Assembly (NCBI GenBank): GCA_029948255.1
Contig: JALIZF010001746.1
Location: forward strand, 516,001-580,000
DNA length: 64,000 nt
Direction of reading: 5' to 3'
Source of the DNA: Telmatactis stephensoni
Lineage: Eukaryota > Cnidaria > Anthozoa > Actiniaria > Isophelliidae
The translations under genes were made by a program, and so were the position numbers. Position 1 is the first letter of the stretch. Every line of letters starts with the position of its first letter. The notes under the pieces were generated by a model. It had not been told where the DNA came from, did not search any database, and saw only the letters and a list, made by a program, of their open reading frames with translations. Of this stretch, positions 26,301 to 38,100 are shown piece by piece.

Positions 26301-26460
26301 CGGGCTTGGTAATACTTCTTTTCCGTCGCCAAGAGTTTACTGATTTCTCTTCTTGGTAATCTTCATGTTTTTCTCTTCCTTTTTCATAAGGACTTACGAG
26401 AGAAAGGTCGCATAGAATTGTCAGTGCAATTAGCACTATAAAAATGTGAATTTTCTTCAT
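26301..26460 (-). CDS. Small secreted peptide precursor B, first coding exon (paralogue of A)
   Basis: M-K-K-I-H-I-F-I-V-L-I-A-L-T-I-L-C signal peptide, S-L-V-S-P junction, charged propeptide Y-E-K-G-R-E-K-H-E-D-Y-Q-E-E-K, then N-S-W-R-R-K-R-S-I-T-K-P. It aligns along its length with precursor A (17822-17998): L-S-L-V-S, Y-E, R-E-x-H, E-K, W-R-R-K-R-S. As in A, the ATG directly follows an acceptor (CCTTTTAACAG) and the exon ends at a phase-1 GTATGA donor. A perfect GTAAGT inside the exon (after residue 21) could give an alternative short product. Predicted secreted, processed at R-R-K-R. Role unknown. Confidence 0.62.
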
Positions 26461-26660
26461 CTGTTAAAAGGAAATTGTATACCATAATGTTAAAAACTAC
26501 TACATATCTAAAATAAGATTCATGATATGTATAGAAGTCTCTTTCTTGTTTTCTCTGGCATAAGTTAAAACTATTGTAGTGCATTGTATCAAAATGGATG
26601 TTCAAGGGGCAGGAAGCTGATTGTGTGAAGTTGGTGTTCAGTAAGATCCGGCCTAACAAC

Positions 26661-27377
26661 TTCTTATCAACACATGGTCATCAAAAGTTTTCCAGTCAGA
26701 CTCGCATTTACCCATTGGGGAATCTAAAGCGCACATCAACCCCTACCGCAAGTTGCTATTTTTCTGTTAGCTAACATGCCCGTTCACCTGTTATACTATC
26801 TAAAACATGCTTCAATATGCACATTGATTTTGTTTCTCTGATGGCTCAGTACCGTAATGTCCAACCCTCACTGATTAGAGAACCACACCTGACATTCGCT
26901 TTATAAAACGTTTATACTTGTAATACAAATCAGTGATTACATGCGTCTTTGCGCACACTTTGTGTACTGAAAGGAAACTAGTGTGGTCGCCTGATAACAG
27001 TAATGGAAGGCGCCAGTAATGGTCTCACGGAGGTTCAAATGTTTACGTATTTTTATGGGGAGAAATTATAATCATTATGCTCCTTTTACTAACACAGTTA
27101 TAAAGTAACTTCTTCTCTAAGAAGAGAATATTATTGAGTAGCCTTTGTAATATAAACTATCGAGCTAGGATCTAAGTCAGCTCAATGGTTCTTATATTGA
27201 TAAGACCATAAAGGTTTTAGACTTAAACGAGTTACCTAAGGTGATTATATGATTAGAAATCACGTTATCAGACAGCATTTTGAAGTATTACCTCATAATA
27301 AGAGAATATGTCAAAAATCAAAATCAAAATCCGGATTACAAACTTAAAACCTCAAACAGAAAGAAATTGAAATGAAT
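26661..27377. other. Intergenic, no recognised feature
   Basis: AT-rich, no coding or repeat structure recognised. Confidence 0.5.
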
Positions 27378-27580
27378 AGGTAGAATACTCTTTAGACTCT
27401 TTATGTTCCAAGGTCATGAGTAGAATACTCTTTATGTTCCAAGGTCATGAGTAGAATACTCTTTATGTTCCAAGGTCATGAGTAGAATACTCTTTATGTT
27501 CCAAGGTCATGAGTAGAATACTCTTTATGTTCCAAGGTCATGAGTAGAATACTCTTTATGTTCCAAGGTCATGAGTAGAG
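27378..27580. repeat. 31-bp minisatellite with a CCAAGGTCA motif in each unit
   Basis: Five full 31-bp units starting GAGTAGAATACTC at 27418, 27449, 27480, 27511 and 27542, plus a variant first unit with a short insertion and a partial last one. CCAAGGTCA recurs at 27408, 27439, 27470, 27501, 27532 and 27563. Units are essentially identical. Confidence 0.95.
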
Positions 27581-27711
27581 GCTTTTAGCCGATATTTTGA
27601 ACATTTATTTATTTTTATCAACACTGGTCTGTGTTGATGAATTTCTTGCATTGTATTAGTCAATTAATCCCTATATTTTACGCACACTGCTTATATATAA
27701 ACTGAGCAACC

Positions 27712-27797
27712 TGTCCCTGGTAGCCGGGATAACTCTTTTGTTTTAGTGTCCTAAAGGGAAAAAAAAAACAAGTTTATCCCGGCTGCCAGAGACACGT
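27712..27797. repeat. Hairpin-forming inverted repeat
   Basis: TGTCCCTGGTAGCCGGGATAA pairs with TTATCCCGGCTGCCAGAGACA (arms ~30 bp including the GTTTT side) around a short A-rich loop. Possibly a tiny foldback element. An AATC-rich tract follows at 27815-27870. Confidence 0.65.
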
Positions 27798-28879
27798 CAC
27801 TTCACATAATCAGATTCAGTCAATCAGTCAATCAATCAATCATTAATCGCGATCAGTAAGTCAGTCAATCAACCGTTTACCTACATAATGCCTTAAACCA
27901 TTCGATGTGCTCGTTTATAAAACATTTTTATAACTGTAAATATCTGCATTAAAACTGAATAAAGTTCATGTAACTTTAACTCATACATTCAAAGTTCAAT
28001 TTCCAACATGCGCTTCTCAAAATAATTGATACTGTAACAAAAGTGTTTATAATAAATCTTGATTACTTTAGTAGCAAATATCCTGTGAGCTTTTCATTGT
28101 CTGGCACGTTTCCTCAAGTTCGCCAGGAAGAACACGAACGGTTTATGTTACTGTTTAACTACAATGTTAGCTTATCAGGAGAGTTTCTATGGCAACCATG
28201 ATACATCACTTGATATTATAATAGATAGGTTTGTTAGTACAAGGACTGAAGAGGAAATATTAGTTTTTCGGGTTCGCAAACAAAAGCTGACTATCATATT
28301 TCGTTTAACGAGTCATTTTTAACCATCTAAACGCTCTATTTCTGGAAATTTTCTGATCAAAAAGTTCTAGAAACTCAGACGATCATTTGCCTTATATATA
28401 AGATTTGGCGCCCAAACTCTTTTGTTTTCTCTTCTGTGGGGAGGCATTAAAAGAAAAAGAGTTAAACTAGGGCGATCCCAGACAGAGTTAAGAAATAATA
28501 AGTAGATGGATACTGCTTAAATTTGACTAAACAAGCAGCTCAACGATCATCCATCGTAGTTTTTCGACTCGGATACATTCCTGATCGGCAGCATTTTTCC
28601 GTCTTACACCGTGTGCCGTAAAATGCAGCAGGTTCCTCGTATAACCGAAAATGGACTGCGTCGTGCAGTACGGAACTGTACCGTGCTGTACTGTAATTGT
28701 GCATATTTCACTGTCATATGCAGGAATCGGTTCTATTTTAAGCTTTACGAAATGCGTCAAACTAAAATCTCGACTCAGGTAGTCTCACATATTAGAGATG
28801 TTTGCACCACTGAGAAATTCTGCCTATTTGTGTGATCATGACTTTCTGAAATATAATGTTGGCAGTTGTAGTAAACCTA

Positions 28880-29110
28880 TCGTTTTCGGCCCTAAAGGCG
28901 TCTTAGTCCCATCGACTTTTTGGCCAATTTTTGCTTAAATCGCCATGATTCAAGTACGCGTCCGGAACCCTCCACCCCTCGGCCTACTCCAGTCGCAAAA
29001 TCGTCATAAGTCGCACAAAGTCGCCTTAAATCGCACAAAGTCGCCATATTTTTGGCCAATTTTTCCTTAAATCGCCTAAAATGACCCTAAGTCGTCTTGA
29101 AATGCCCAAT
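28880..29110. repeat. Imperfect TCGCC/TCGCACAAAG repeat
   Basis: GTCGCACAAAGTCGCC-type units and two copies of TTTTTGGCCAATTTTT followed by CTTAAATCGCC. Irregular spacing; not a clean array. Confidence 0.6.
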
Positions 29111-31779
29111 TAAAGTTACCGCGGAATCGCAGTTGGCCTGTCTTGATGCAACACGTAATCAGTAAGGAAAAGTGATCTGGTCTTCTGTTTAAAAACACAT
29201 TATAAACGCATTCGATGCCAGGGACGTCGACTATAGCTAATACTATTATTTATAGTCATGAAACGTTTACTAACTATGAAAACGATATGATCTCTAGATT
29301 TGTTTAAAAGGGATGCACTGTAAACCCATCAAATAAAAGGAATACGATTTTAAAGGATATCCGTTATTTGAATGTACGAGGCTTGAGATAAGAATTGATT
29401 GATTGCACATTAAAGGTCAACTTACTACGAACATCAAAATATCAAATTTTGATACAAATTAGATCACGTATTATAAATAAATTACGACACGAGTTTATGA
29501 ATTGATGACGTCACCTATTTTGATTTGTGCGATTTTATACTTTCCCAAATTCAGTTATTCGCGAAATTAATGAAAGTTTTCGCATATTTACAGAGTTTGT
29601 CTCGCCATGAATATATATATTTTAAAAATATTATTGTATTTGATTTGAAAAGCTTTTGTATGTTGAAGCTGAGATTGAAAATAATTTGCATTGATCGATA
29701 AGTAGCTAACCGCATTTACAGTCTTATATTAATTGTTAATTTGTTTGAAATCGAGAGCGAGAGGAGTTTTGCTAATGAAGAATTCACCGAAGAAATAAAA
29801 ATCTCTTGTTTTAGAAGACGCTGGAGGTTAAATAATTTAAGAATGATAAAAAGTGAAAACAATAGAAACTAAAGACAAACAAAAATATTAACAGGAAAAA
29901 AATTAAAAACATTAGGCAGACCGCCTAATGAAATCTCAAATGGGATAGATCGATTAAATACATCGCCCACGACGATGAAAACACGTCGTCTCATAGTTTC
30001 GGCGCATTTTTAATTTTCACTTCTTTTGTCTTTCATCTGCTGTTCGACTTTGTACAAGAAATGTGTCGATCTAACGCTTGTAGAAATATAACTTACATAT
30101 TTTCGTTTTCCGCTATGGCGGAGAGTCGCCTAAGACTGAAAACTACATTTACTAGTAAATACTCTTCATTTTCCTGTGAATCAATGACGAGTCGCCTTCA
30201 ATGAATCTCCATCGATCGACTATTTGTTTTGATTTTGAATTTTTAAATTAATTCGTATTTGAACTGCCTATTTTCTTATTTGGGATACATACTAATGATT
30301 TCATTAAAGAAGCGCATAAAACGCGTTAAACCTCTTTACTGAAAATTTTCAGTAATTATATGTATACACATATATATCAATTATTTTTGCATGGATCCCT
30401 ACCAAGTTAATTTCTCGTCAGTCTTCAAATGTACAAACGAGCCTGTAAAATATGACTGTTTTATCAAGTAAGTTCACTACTCCGGCCTCAACCTCTCAAC
30501 CTAAAGAATCTCTATCAATCGATTGATTTGGTCTTGATAAACTCGATAAAAGACCATTGACGAATTTTAGTAAGCGAATTATATCGTGCATATTTCTACA
30601 GGTGTTTTAGACGATTTAAGGCCGCTGTTAATTAGCTAACGAGTTCTAGATCTTACAGTGTTGTAAGAAACCATTAGCAGGAAAGTATATGTGATAAAAA
30701 TTATTCATTGAAAAGGAAATCAACCCGATCATTTTTCTAAGCTCTTACCATTAAATAACCAGAGTTTTTGTATTAGATTCAAGTACCGCCTGTAATCAGT
30801 CTCAACCTGCGGCTGCGGAAACTGTGTGTCCCGCAAAAAGGATACAATCAGAATATATTAGTAGGTTTTCTATTTACATATATAGATTTTGAGGTTGCCA
30901 TCATGTAATTAGCGCATGAAAAGTGATATGGATATCAATAATGGTTATGTACAGCTTGACAAAGCTCATGTAATGTTCGTGGAACGGTGATTGACCACCG
31001 GAAAGATCAAAGTATTACTGCAAATGAACACTAAAATGTAATGAATTCTCCGTCGATTCTCAGAGCGGAACTACGGCAATTAAAGTGGCGCGATATGACC
31101 TTGTAAAAAAGATAAAATACATGATTAGTAAACGCCCCGTCGAATAGTGCCATATACATTGCATTTCATTTTTAACAGCTTTTATCAAATGATAAGAAGA
31201 GATCTTGAGGCGCAAAAGAAATTCGTTGAAAATCTAAAGTTTAATACCCCTATGCAATGAAAAGAAACAGGATATTATCATGTATGAGTGTAATTTTTGC
31301 GTAGTCTCTTCATTTCTACTAAGCGCGCATACACCAAAAAGATAATTTCAAACTAAGTTAGATCTGGTTGAAAATTTTGTTATCACTAAGGTGAATCTGT
31401 TGATGCCTGATATGATGATAAATGGAGCAGTGACAGCTGTAACTTTTAGGCACTAACTTTTGTGCGAAATTTTCAGCAAATGACACTGCTTATAGACCGC
31501 CTTTTGTGAGTCTATTTTTTGTTCTGTTTTGAGGTTGACAAAAATCAAAAGTAGATATCAAGAGCTATTTCAAAGTGATAAAAGTGACCCCGCTAGCCAA
31601 TCTAAACCACTTTAAGTCATGCGCAATCACAAAAACACACACACACAAATGGAGAAACAAATGAGCACGTACGTATCAGTTTAAAAAACGATACGGATTC
31701 AGTTTAAAAAAGGAAAGGAAAGGAAAGCAACCATATTTAACGTCGATACTGACTCGTAACAGTAATTCTACTGACAAAC
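29111..31779. other. Intergenic, no recognised feature
   Basis: 2.7 kb of AT-rich DNA without an open frame over 60 codons, conserved motif or clear inverted repeat. Confidence 0.5.
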
Positions 31780-31942
31780 CTGAGGTCGACGGTGCGCTCA
31801 TTTTACTCCCCTCTATCAGCTCTATCCATCAGTGCTCCGTTTTAAAGGTATTTAAAGCTAATTAAAGAGGTCTGGCTGGGGATCGAACTCGGGACCTCTC
31901 GCACCGAAGGCCGCGCACTAACCAACTGTGCCATCCTTGCTC
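31780..31942 (-). mobile_element. tRNA-derived SINE, copy 3
   Basis: Best-preserved copy. Minus strand: GGAGCAAGGATGGCACAGTT-GGTTAGTGCGCGG (A box), GGTCCCGAGTTCGATCC (intact B box), then the body with TTTAATTAGC and a GAGCGCACC region. It lies ~120 bp upstream of the ZFAND2 promoter elements. A-box/B-box spacing and anticodon-like region suggest origin from a tRNA, but the acceptor stem does not pair. Confidence 0.78.
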
Positions 31943-32055
31943 CTAGTTTGGGCCTCCTGTGGTCATAATTATAATTTGGAGCTCCTGTGTGATTTCTACA
32001 TAAAAGACTGGGGTCTAGCACAACTTTAAAGCTATTTTTAGAACACAACTCAGCA

Positions 32056-32083
32056 GAATTTCAGTTTGGAAGATTCCTGGGAA
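32056..32083. promoter_or_regulatory. Heat-shock-element-like cluster upstream of ZFAND2
   Basis: GAAGATTC at 32069-32076 is two perfectly spaced inverted nGAAn units; further GAA/TTC units lie at 32056-32062 and 32081-32083 with spacing off by one or two bases. It sits just upstream of a TATA box. Mammalian ZFAND2A is HSF1-induced, which makes the match plausible. Confidence 0.42.
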
Positions 32084-32108
32084 TGACTCGACAAATTTCA
32101 AGATCTCG

Positions 32109-32116
32109 TATAAATA
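32109..32116 (+). promoter_or_regulatory. TATA box of the ZFAND2 gene
   Basis: TATAAATA, 82 bp upstream of the ATG at 32198 and 33 bp downstream of the heat-shock-like cluster; spacing is right for a transcription start near 32140. Confidence 0.5.
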
Positions 32117-32197
32117 GGCTGCACAAAATACATCTGCGTATTTTACAAAACGCACCAGTGAAACAGCTAGCCAGCGTATTGTACGCTATATATATTA

Positions 32198-35100
32198 ATG
32201 GCGGATAACGAAGTTGATCTAATGGCGATTGGCCGCCATTGCTCAGTAGATTGGTGTAAACGATTGGATTTCTTACCCTTTACATGTGGACATTGTAAAA
32301 AGATCTTTTGGTGAGTTGATCAATTTCTAGCAGCTTACCAGTTTTGCTATGTCACTGTCAGCAAGTAAAGGTTTATCCATAAACAAGTTTATATAAGATA
32401 AGCTTAAAGACTAGCCGTTTCTAATAGAAAGTGAAATGCTGCGAGCAGAAAATAGCTGGTGTATCCACATTAGCAGAACTGTTCCCCTAAAACTCATGAA
32501 AGTACACCACTTTGTCTGATATATCTTTCTTGTCTATCTCCTGTGCGTTGTGTGACGAACACTGCTAGTTGACCTTCAATATTGAACTACAGAACATAAT
32601 TCTCCAGGATCAGTGTCAGACACACACAGTTCAAAATATTCAGCATCTTGAGTAAATCATTGCAATTTTTCAAACAAACGGCTTGCGTTGGCAATGATTA
32701 TAAAACTGACTACGACAACACAAGTTTTAGAAATGTACAAGTACATTTTATTTACTGAAATATATTGCTTTTTCAAACAATCACAAACAGTGTTAGCAAT
32801 GATTATAAAACTAACTGATTAAAGTTTGTTTAGAAAAGGATGTGAATCGCTCCCTGGCAGCTAAAAGAGTGCTTGATAAATATCTGACACATAATTTGCC
32901 TTGTAATGTATAGAGAATGCATAAATATATGTGGATTTAACTGAACTACTGAGAGTAGTCTGCGTAAAGAAAGCAAAATTTCGATTCACCAGAAATTTTA
33001 GCGATATCGTGTGGCTTTCTAAAGAGATTTTACCTCTTTGAAGAGGAAAACATTGGAATGGAACTTTATATCATCTTGCTTCGATCTAGCGTACAACGGC
33101 GATGAAAAACTCATAAAAGGACATTGTCTTTCCTGAGAAAATATATCACTAAACAGTTCATGCCCTTGCCGAACACAGTTCCACGAACACAAAGCAGGAT
33201 TCAGTGGATTCCCACTAAACAGTTCGTGCCCTTGATGAATACTTCCACGAACATAAAGAAGTGGATTTTGCATAATAAATTTGAATAACAATAAAACCTT
33301 ACTTCAAAACGACAACCAAACATCCAGCTCCTAACTCGAGAAATCGCTTAGTCATGCATTCTGTCGCGTCAGAGCAGTGATTTACCACTGACCATACTGA
33401 ATTCCAAGCGTATTTTGAATTATAGAAATACCAAGGGCTATTCCACATGAGAGTTGAAAAAAGCAAAAACAATTAAATGCTTAGTTTGCATCAAAAATGC
33501 ATTTTAATATAGAAAAAAAATTGTTAGACATTTAAGAAGGATTAAGTCGGTGATGATAAGACTGATTCCAATATCAGGGGGATTCCTCAATGTCGGCAAT
33601 TGATGAAATTGACAAATTTGCTTAAAAAATTGGCCTTTTCTGTGAAGGAATTGTGTAAACTTTGAAAATATTTTTTGATGCAAAATCTTCTTTATTTGTG
33701 AATAAAATTAGCCTAATTGTGTCTCTGAAGAATGAAACTAAGCATAATCCAATTTAGTTTACTCAAAAGACCTAAATAGAGAGGGTTTTGATGGTATAGA
33801 AATATCATTCCCAAAAATGTCATGTCCGCAACAGTTTATTGTCACGTCCGCAACAAACTGTATTCCTAATAAATCCATAGAAACAAGCAATATCAATTAT
33901 TTCATTTTGGATTTATATAGTGCAGTTAGTATAGAGTTAAGACAGTCTAAACACTTTTTTTGAAAAGTTTCAAGTTCACAGGATTTTAGCTTTGTTCAAG
34001 AGTAACTTCAAACATGGTTGTTTTCCATGTCATGTCCGCAACACGTCATTTACACATTTTTTCTCTTAATAACCAAAAAGTCAGCCACAATGTTTTTATA
34101 CTAAAATCAAAGGGTCAACCCAGGAGTATTGATTGGATGAATTTCATTTGATTTGAAAAACATTATCTGGGTAGAACAGCCATTTATTACACCAGGTATA
34201 ACCTCTGAAAGTCACGTCCGCAACGTGGAATTGCCCCCAAGCGTATTTTGATGACGTCACGAATCATCGTTCACTACATCTAGCTACGTACGTGTCTACC
34301 AACAGTTCAAGACCGCAAGCCCATAACAAATGGCCCGGGCCAACTCTGTCGTACGTAAGACAGGAAATCCATCCACAAATAGTGTCGCTGCTCGCTTCGC
34401 TCACAGCAATTACATAAGTACTTAAGATTTATTATTATTAAGTTCCCTTTTAGCTTAGTGAATATTTCCAACATTAACTGAACGTTTTTGAAAGCCTTTT
34501 ATAATACGTACATAATTTGTTTGAAGACTATGATTTGCTCTCATTATTTCAGTCTAGAGCATCGTGTGCCAGACGGTCATGGGTGTCAAGAAGTCAAAGT
34601 AAAAGATGTAAGTTGGTTATCATCATCATCATAATAATCTTAGCCTGTGAACAGGCTCTCTGGGGGAGGGGGAGGGGGAGGGGAAGGGAAGGGAAAGGAG
34701 AAGGGGAGGGGAGGGGAGGGGGCAGAAAGAGGGGAAAGGGGAGAGCCTGTAAGCATCCTTTGGAGAAAACCGTTCCTGATACCAGAATCTGGTATCAGAC
34801 TCTGATTGGTCAATTTTTGATTGACGGTCACGGATGGTCGCAGAAAAGGCAATCACGATCAAGAAAGATTGTAAACAGCTCGAAGAATTGAACAAGAAGA
34901 ACTCTGTATCAAGAGAAATGAATAAAAGCTGTTCAACTTGGAGATGAAGACGATATAAAAGAACGCAAAAGCGACGAATGCGATGCAGAACTTGTCTACG
35001 GAGTGCAGAATTAAGTGTAAATGACTGTAAATATCAAACATTTTTTGAGATGGGCGGCCATTCCAAAAATTAGATTTTCTTGAAACTCTGCATACAGTTT

Positions 35101-38100
35101 CCCTATACCTGCCTATGAAGAAATACCCATATGATTAGGTGTGGAAGCCTTTGGTTTCCATGGCAACGCACATGCCTTATTTTGGGCCAGTTTTGATCAA
35201 AAACACTCCCAAATTTCCAACTTTTTAATACCTCACTGTAACTAGGTTACCTAATGCCTGAAAATAATTTTAATATCCTAGAAAAGATCAATCTTTTGCT
35301 ATTCGTTTGGTTGCCTTTGTGTCTCAATTGTTGCCTTGGCAACCGAATACAGGTATTTTAAACATTACATGGTTTTCGAGTTTTGAAAATTGCTGAATTT
35401 TGGCCAAATTTAGGGATCCATAACTCTGGTGGTAACGCTGAAATCGTAAAGCAACTGACATCATGTGAACACTTTATCTTAGCCTTTGCCAGGAATTGTT
35501 TTATATTTTTGGGCAATCAAATAATAACGATGTCACGCTGCTTTAAACTAACCCATCTATTGCAATTGCAGGAAATATGACCTCGCATTTTGTTCTGATT
35601 TTTATGGTTAAATCCTCTTTACTTGGCTTGAAAAAGTGATGAATAAGGGCTCTAATGACAACAATTTATGTTTTTATCAATTTCAAAGAAATATGGATCA
35701 GTTAACTGACGGGTCTTGCAACTGAAATATGCTAATTAGCCTGCTTCGACCCCAACTTTTACTGCATCATAGTTCCAAAATATTCAATCACCACAACGTA
35801 AATTTGGCACTATAAGTAGACTTACCTTGACTCAAAGCAAAAATATATCATCAAAGAATAATTGTTCTCCATGTTGAAAGCATTGGCAACCGAATCAGTC
35901 CAAGAGAAACGTGACAACGCCAATGAAGTCCAGCTTCATAATTCACGGCAACTTTCAAACATCTCTTTCTGCATTACTTGATAATGCTTCATAAGAAGTC
36001 TTAGAATATCCATCAGAGGTCAGTCAAGTCCAAAATCCTCTATGAAGAAGCCATTTCAGGAGGAAAAATCAAGCGAAAGCTACATAACTCGAAGACTTTA
36101 AAAATATGTACCGCTGACCACGTCAATAATCACTCAAGGCTCACCACAGGTAACCCAGATATTCGATATTTGGCTTCGGGGAGGGAGGCGCAGGAAAGGA
36201 AGGTAGAAGGAAAGGAAGGAGGGAAGGAAGGATGGAAGGAAGGAAGGAAAGAAGGAAGGAAGGAAGGAAGGAAGGAAGGATGGAGGGGGGGCATTGAGGG
36301 GTCTGGCCCCGCAACATAGCCTGCGTAGCGGCTCTTTGGGGGAAGAGGAAGGGGAGGGGGAGGGGAGGGAGAAGGAGGGAAAGGGAAAGGGGAGGGGGAC
36401 TGGGGAGGAGAGTCCCCCTCCCCTTCCCCTTTCCCTCCTTCCCCCTCCCCTCCCCTCCCCTTCCTCTTCCCCCAAAGAGCCGCTACGCAGGCAACACCGC
36501 AAAGAAATAAATGTCATCACCGCAACACCGCAAAAGGAAGGAAGGAACTGTTTCATCGCAGTCTTCTTGGTATGTGAAACTTATGTGGGAAGAGTTTGAC
36601 TTAGAGGTAGAGGTTGTTGCTACTGGAAAACGAAAGGCTCCATATCTTCAGGCATTGCATGCCCTTGTAATGCTTTGTCCTTGAAAGTCGTCTTGATAAA
36701 AAAGTACAGTACACTGTACAGTGAGAGATTGAAAGGAAGTAAAGTGAGAGATTGAAATGGAAGTAAAATGCACTTGGTTTATGATAATACTGAATTCCTG
36801 TCAGACTCATTATCAAACACTTGAGGAACTCCACAAACGTACGAAAATAATAGGTACAATATCTGAAAATTGTATTGTGATTCAGTTATTAATCTTAATA
36901 TAACTTTGTTGTGTTTCTCAATTTAAGGCAAAATTTTTGACAATTAACGCTAAGCTGACTGAAAGACACTTTAGGACACCTAATCAATAAAACTAAGCTA
37001 TCACTAAATACCCTAACACCGGAACACATGGTTTGAAAGAAGCCGAAGCATCTGGTCAGAAGCATGTGCATCGAACTGAAATAAATGTACAGGATAACAA
37101 ATTATTTATGCAATTCAGTGTAATCGTCAGTCAAATTTAAACATGACTAGTTGTACCGCCGACACAACAGAAATGCGGATCTAGACCTTTTGAAAGGGGG
37201 GTGCACCATTTTACAAAACACAGAGGGCATAATTTCCTCAAGCCCCCTTCTAAAGTAACATCACAGGGCTGTAGCAAGCCATCAAATTCTGAAAGGCTAA
37301 AACAACTTATTCTATAGTTATCCTTTTTCGCGAGCGCAGCGGGCGCAAAATTTGGGCTAAACAATTACGATCGATAAAACCAACCAACAACAAACATTTA
37401 GAAAGTAATGCTTTGGGAAAGTATATTGTTCTACACGTTTAAACAAGATATAGAGAGTGAGTGAGAGAGAGAAAGAAAGAAAAATAATAAGAGGACCCAA
37501 CTGAAAAGGGGAGGGCACTGGCCCCCCTGGACCCCCCCCCCCCTTGGATCCGCCACTGGTCATCCCCACCACCGAATTGATCCCCAATTACCACGTTTTC
37601 ATGCAAATGATCCCGAGAAAAATCATTGAACCTGTGCCGCATATTCAGACTGCAGAATACACTGCTGTTTTTTTCTCATTTTATCCCCCTCCCTCCCTCC
37701 CTCCCTCCCTCCCTTCTTTCCTGAGAGGGACATTGGGGTTTGCGGTGGTGCGGTGTTGGCCTTTTTTAGTGCGGTGTTGCGGTGAACGAGGCTGAAAAAA
37801 TGCGGTGTTGCGGTGATCACAAACCTTGCGATGTGCAGTGTTTACGTTATTTTGTGTGCGATGTACGGTGAAGCGGCATTGCGATTTTAAGGTCCAACAA
37901 AAATGTTTTATCACGTTCCTCTTGAAAAAATGCGGTGACGGTGTTCCGTCGAGTTTTTTTGCGGTGTTGACATTTATTGCGGTGTTGCGGTGTACCGGCA
38001 AGACCCCTCAATGCCCCCCTCCTTCCTTCCTTCCTTCCCTCCCTCGTTTTTTCCTTCCTTCCCTTCGTCGTTCGTTCGTTCCTTCCTTCCTTCCTTCCTT

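Noticed and set aside
27378..27580. CRISPR-like array (31-bp periodic repeat)
   Set aside because: No unique spacers between units; the full 31 bp repeats, in a eukaryotic genome. A minisatellite.
31860..31942. Possible tRNA gene on the minus strand
   Set aside because: A and B boxes are good, but acceptor and anticodon stems do not pair and the same head plus body recurs at three other places, so it is a SINE.
33019..33291. 90-codon minus-strand frame with an internal repeat (G-H-E-L-F-S)
   Set aside because: Two short direct DNA repeats explain the internal repetition; lies in ZFAND2 intron 1 without splice signals facing it.
35383..35580. Identical 65-codon frames at 35383-35580 (+) and 39918-40115 (-)
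   Set aside because: Identity follows from the inverted arms of the foldback element; sequence has no domain and sits within an intron.
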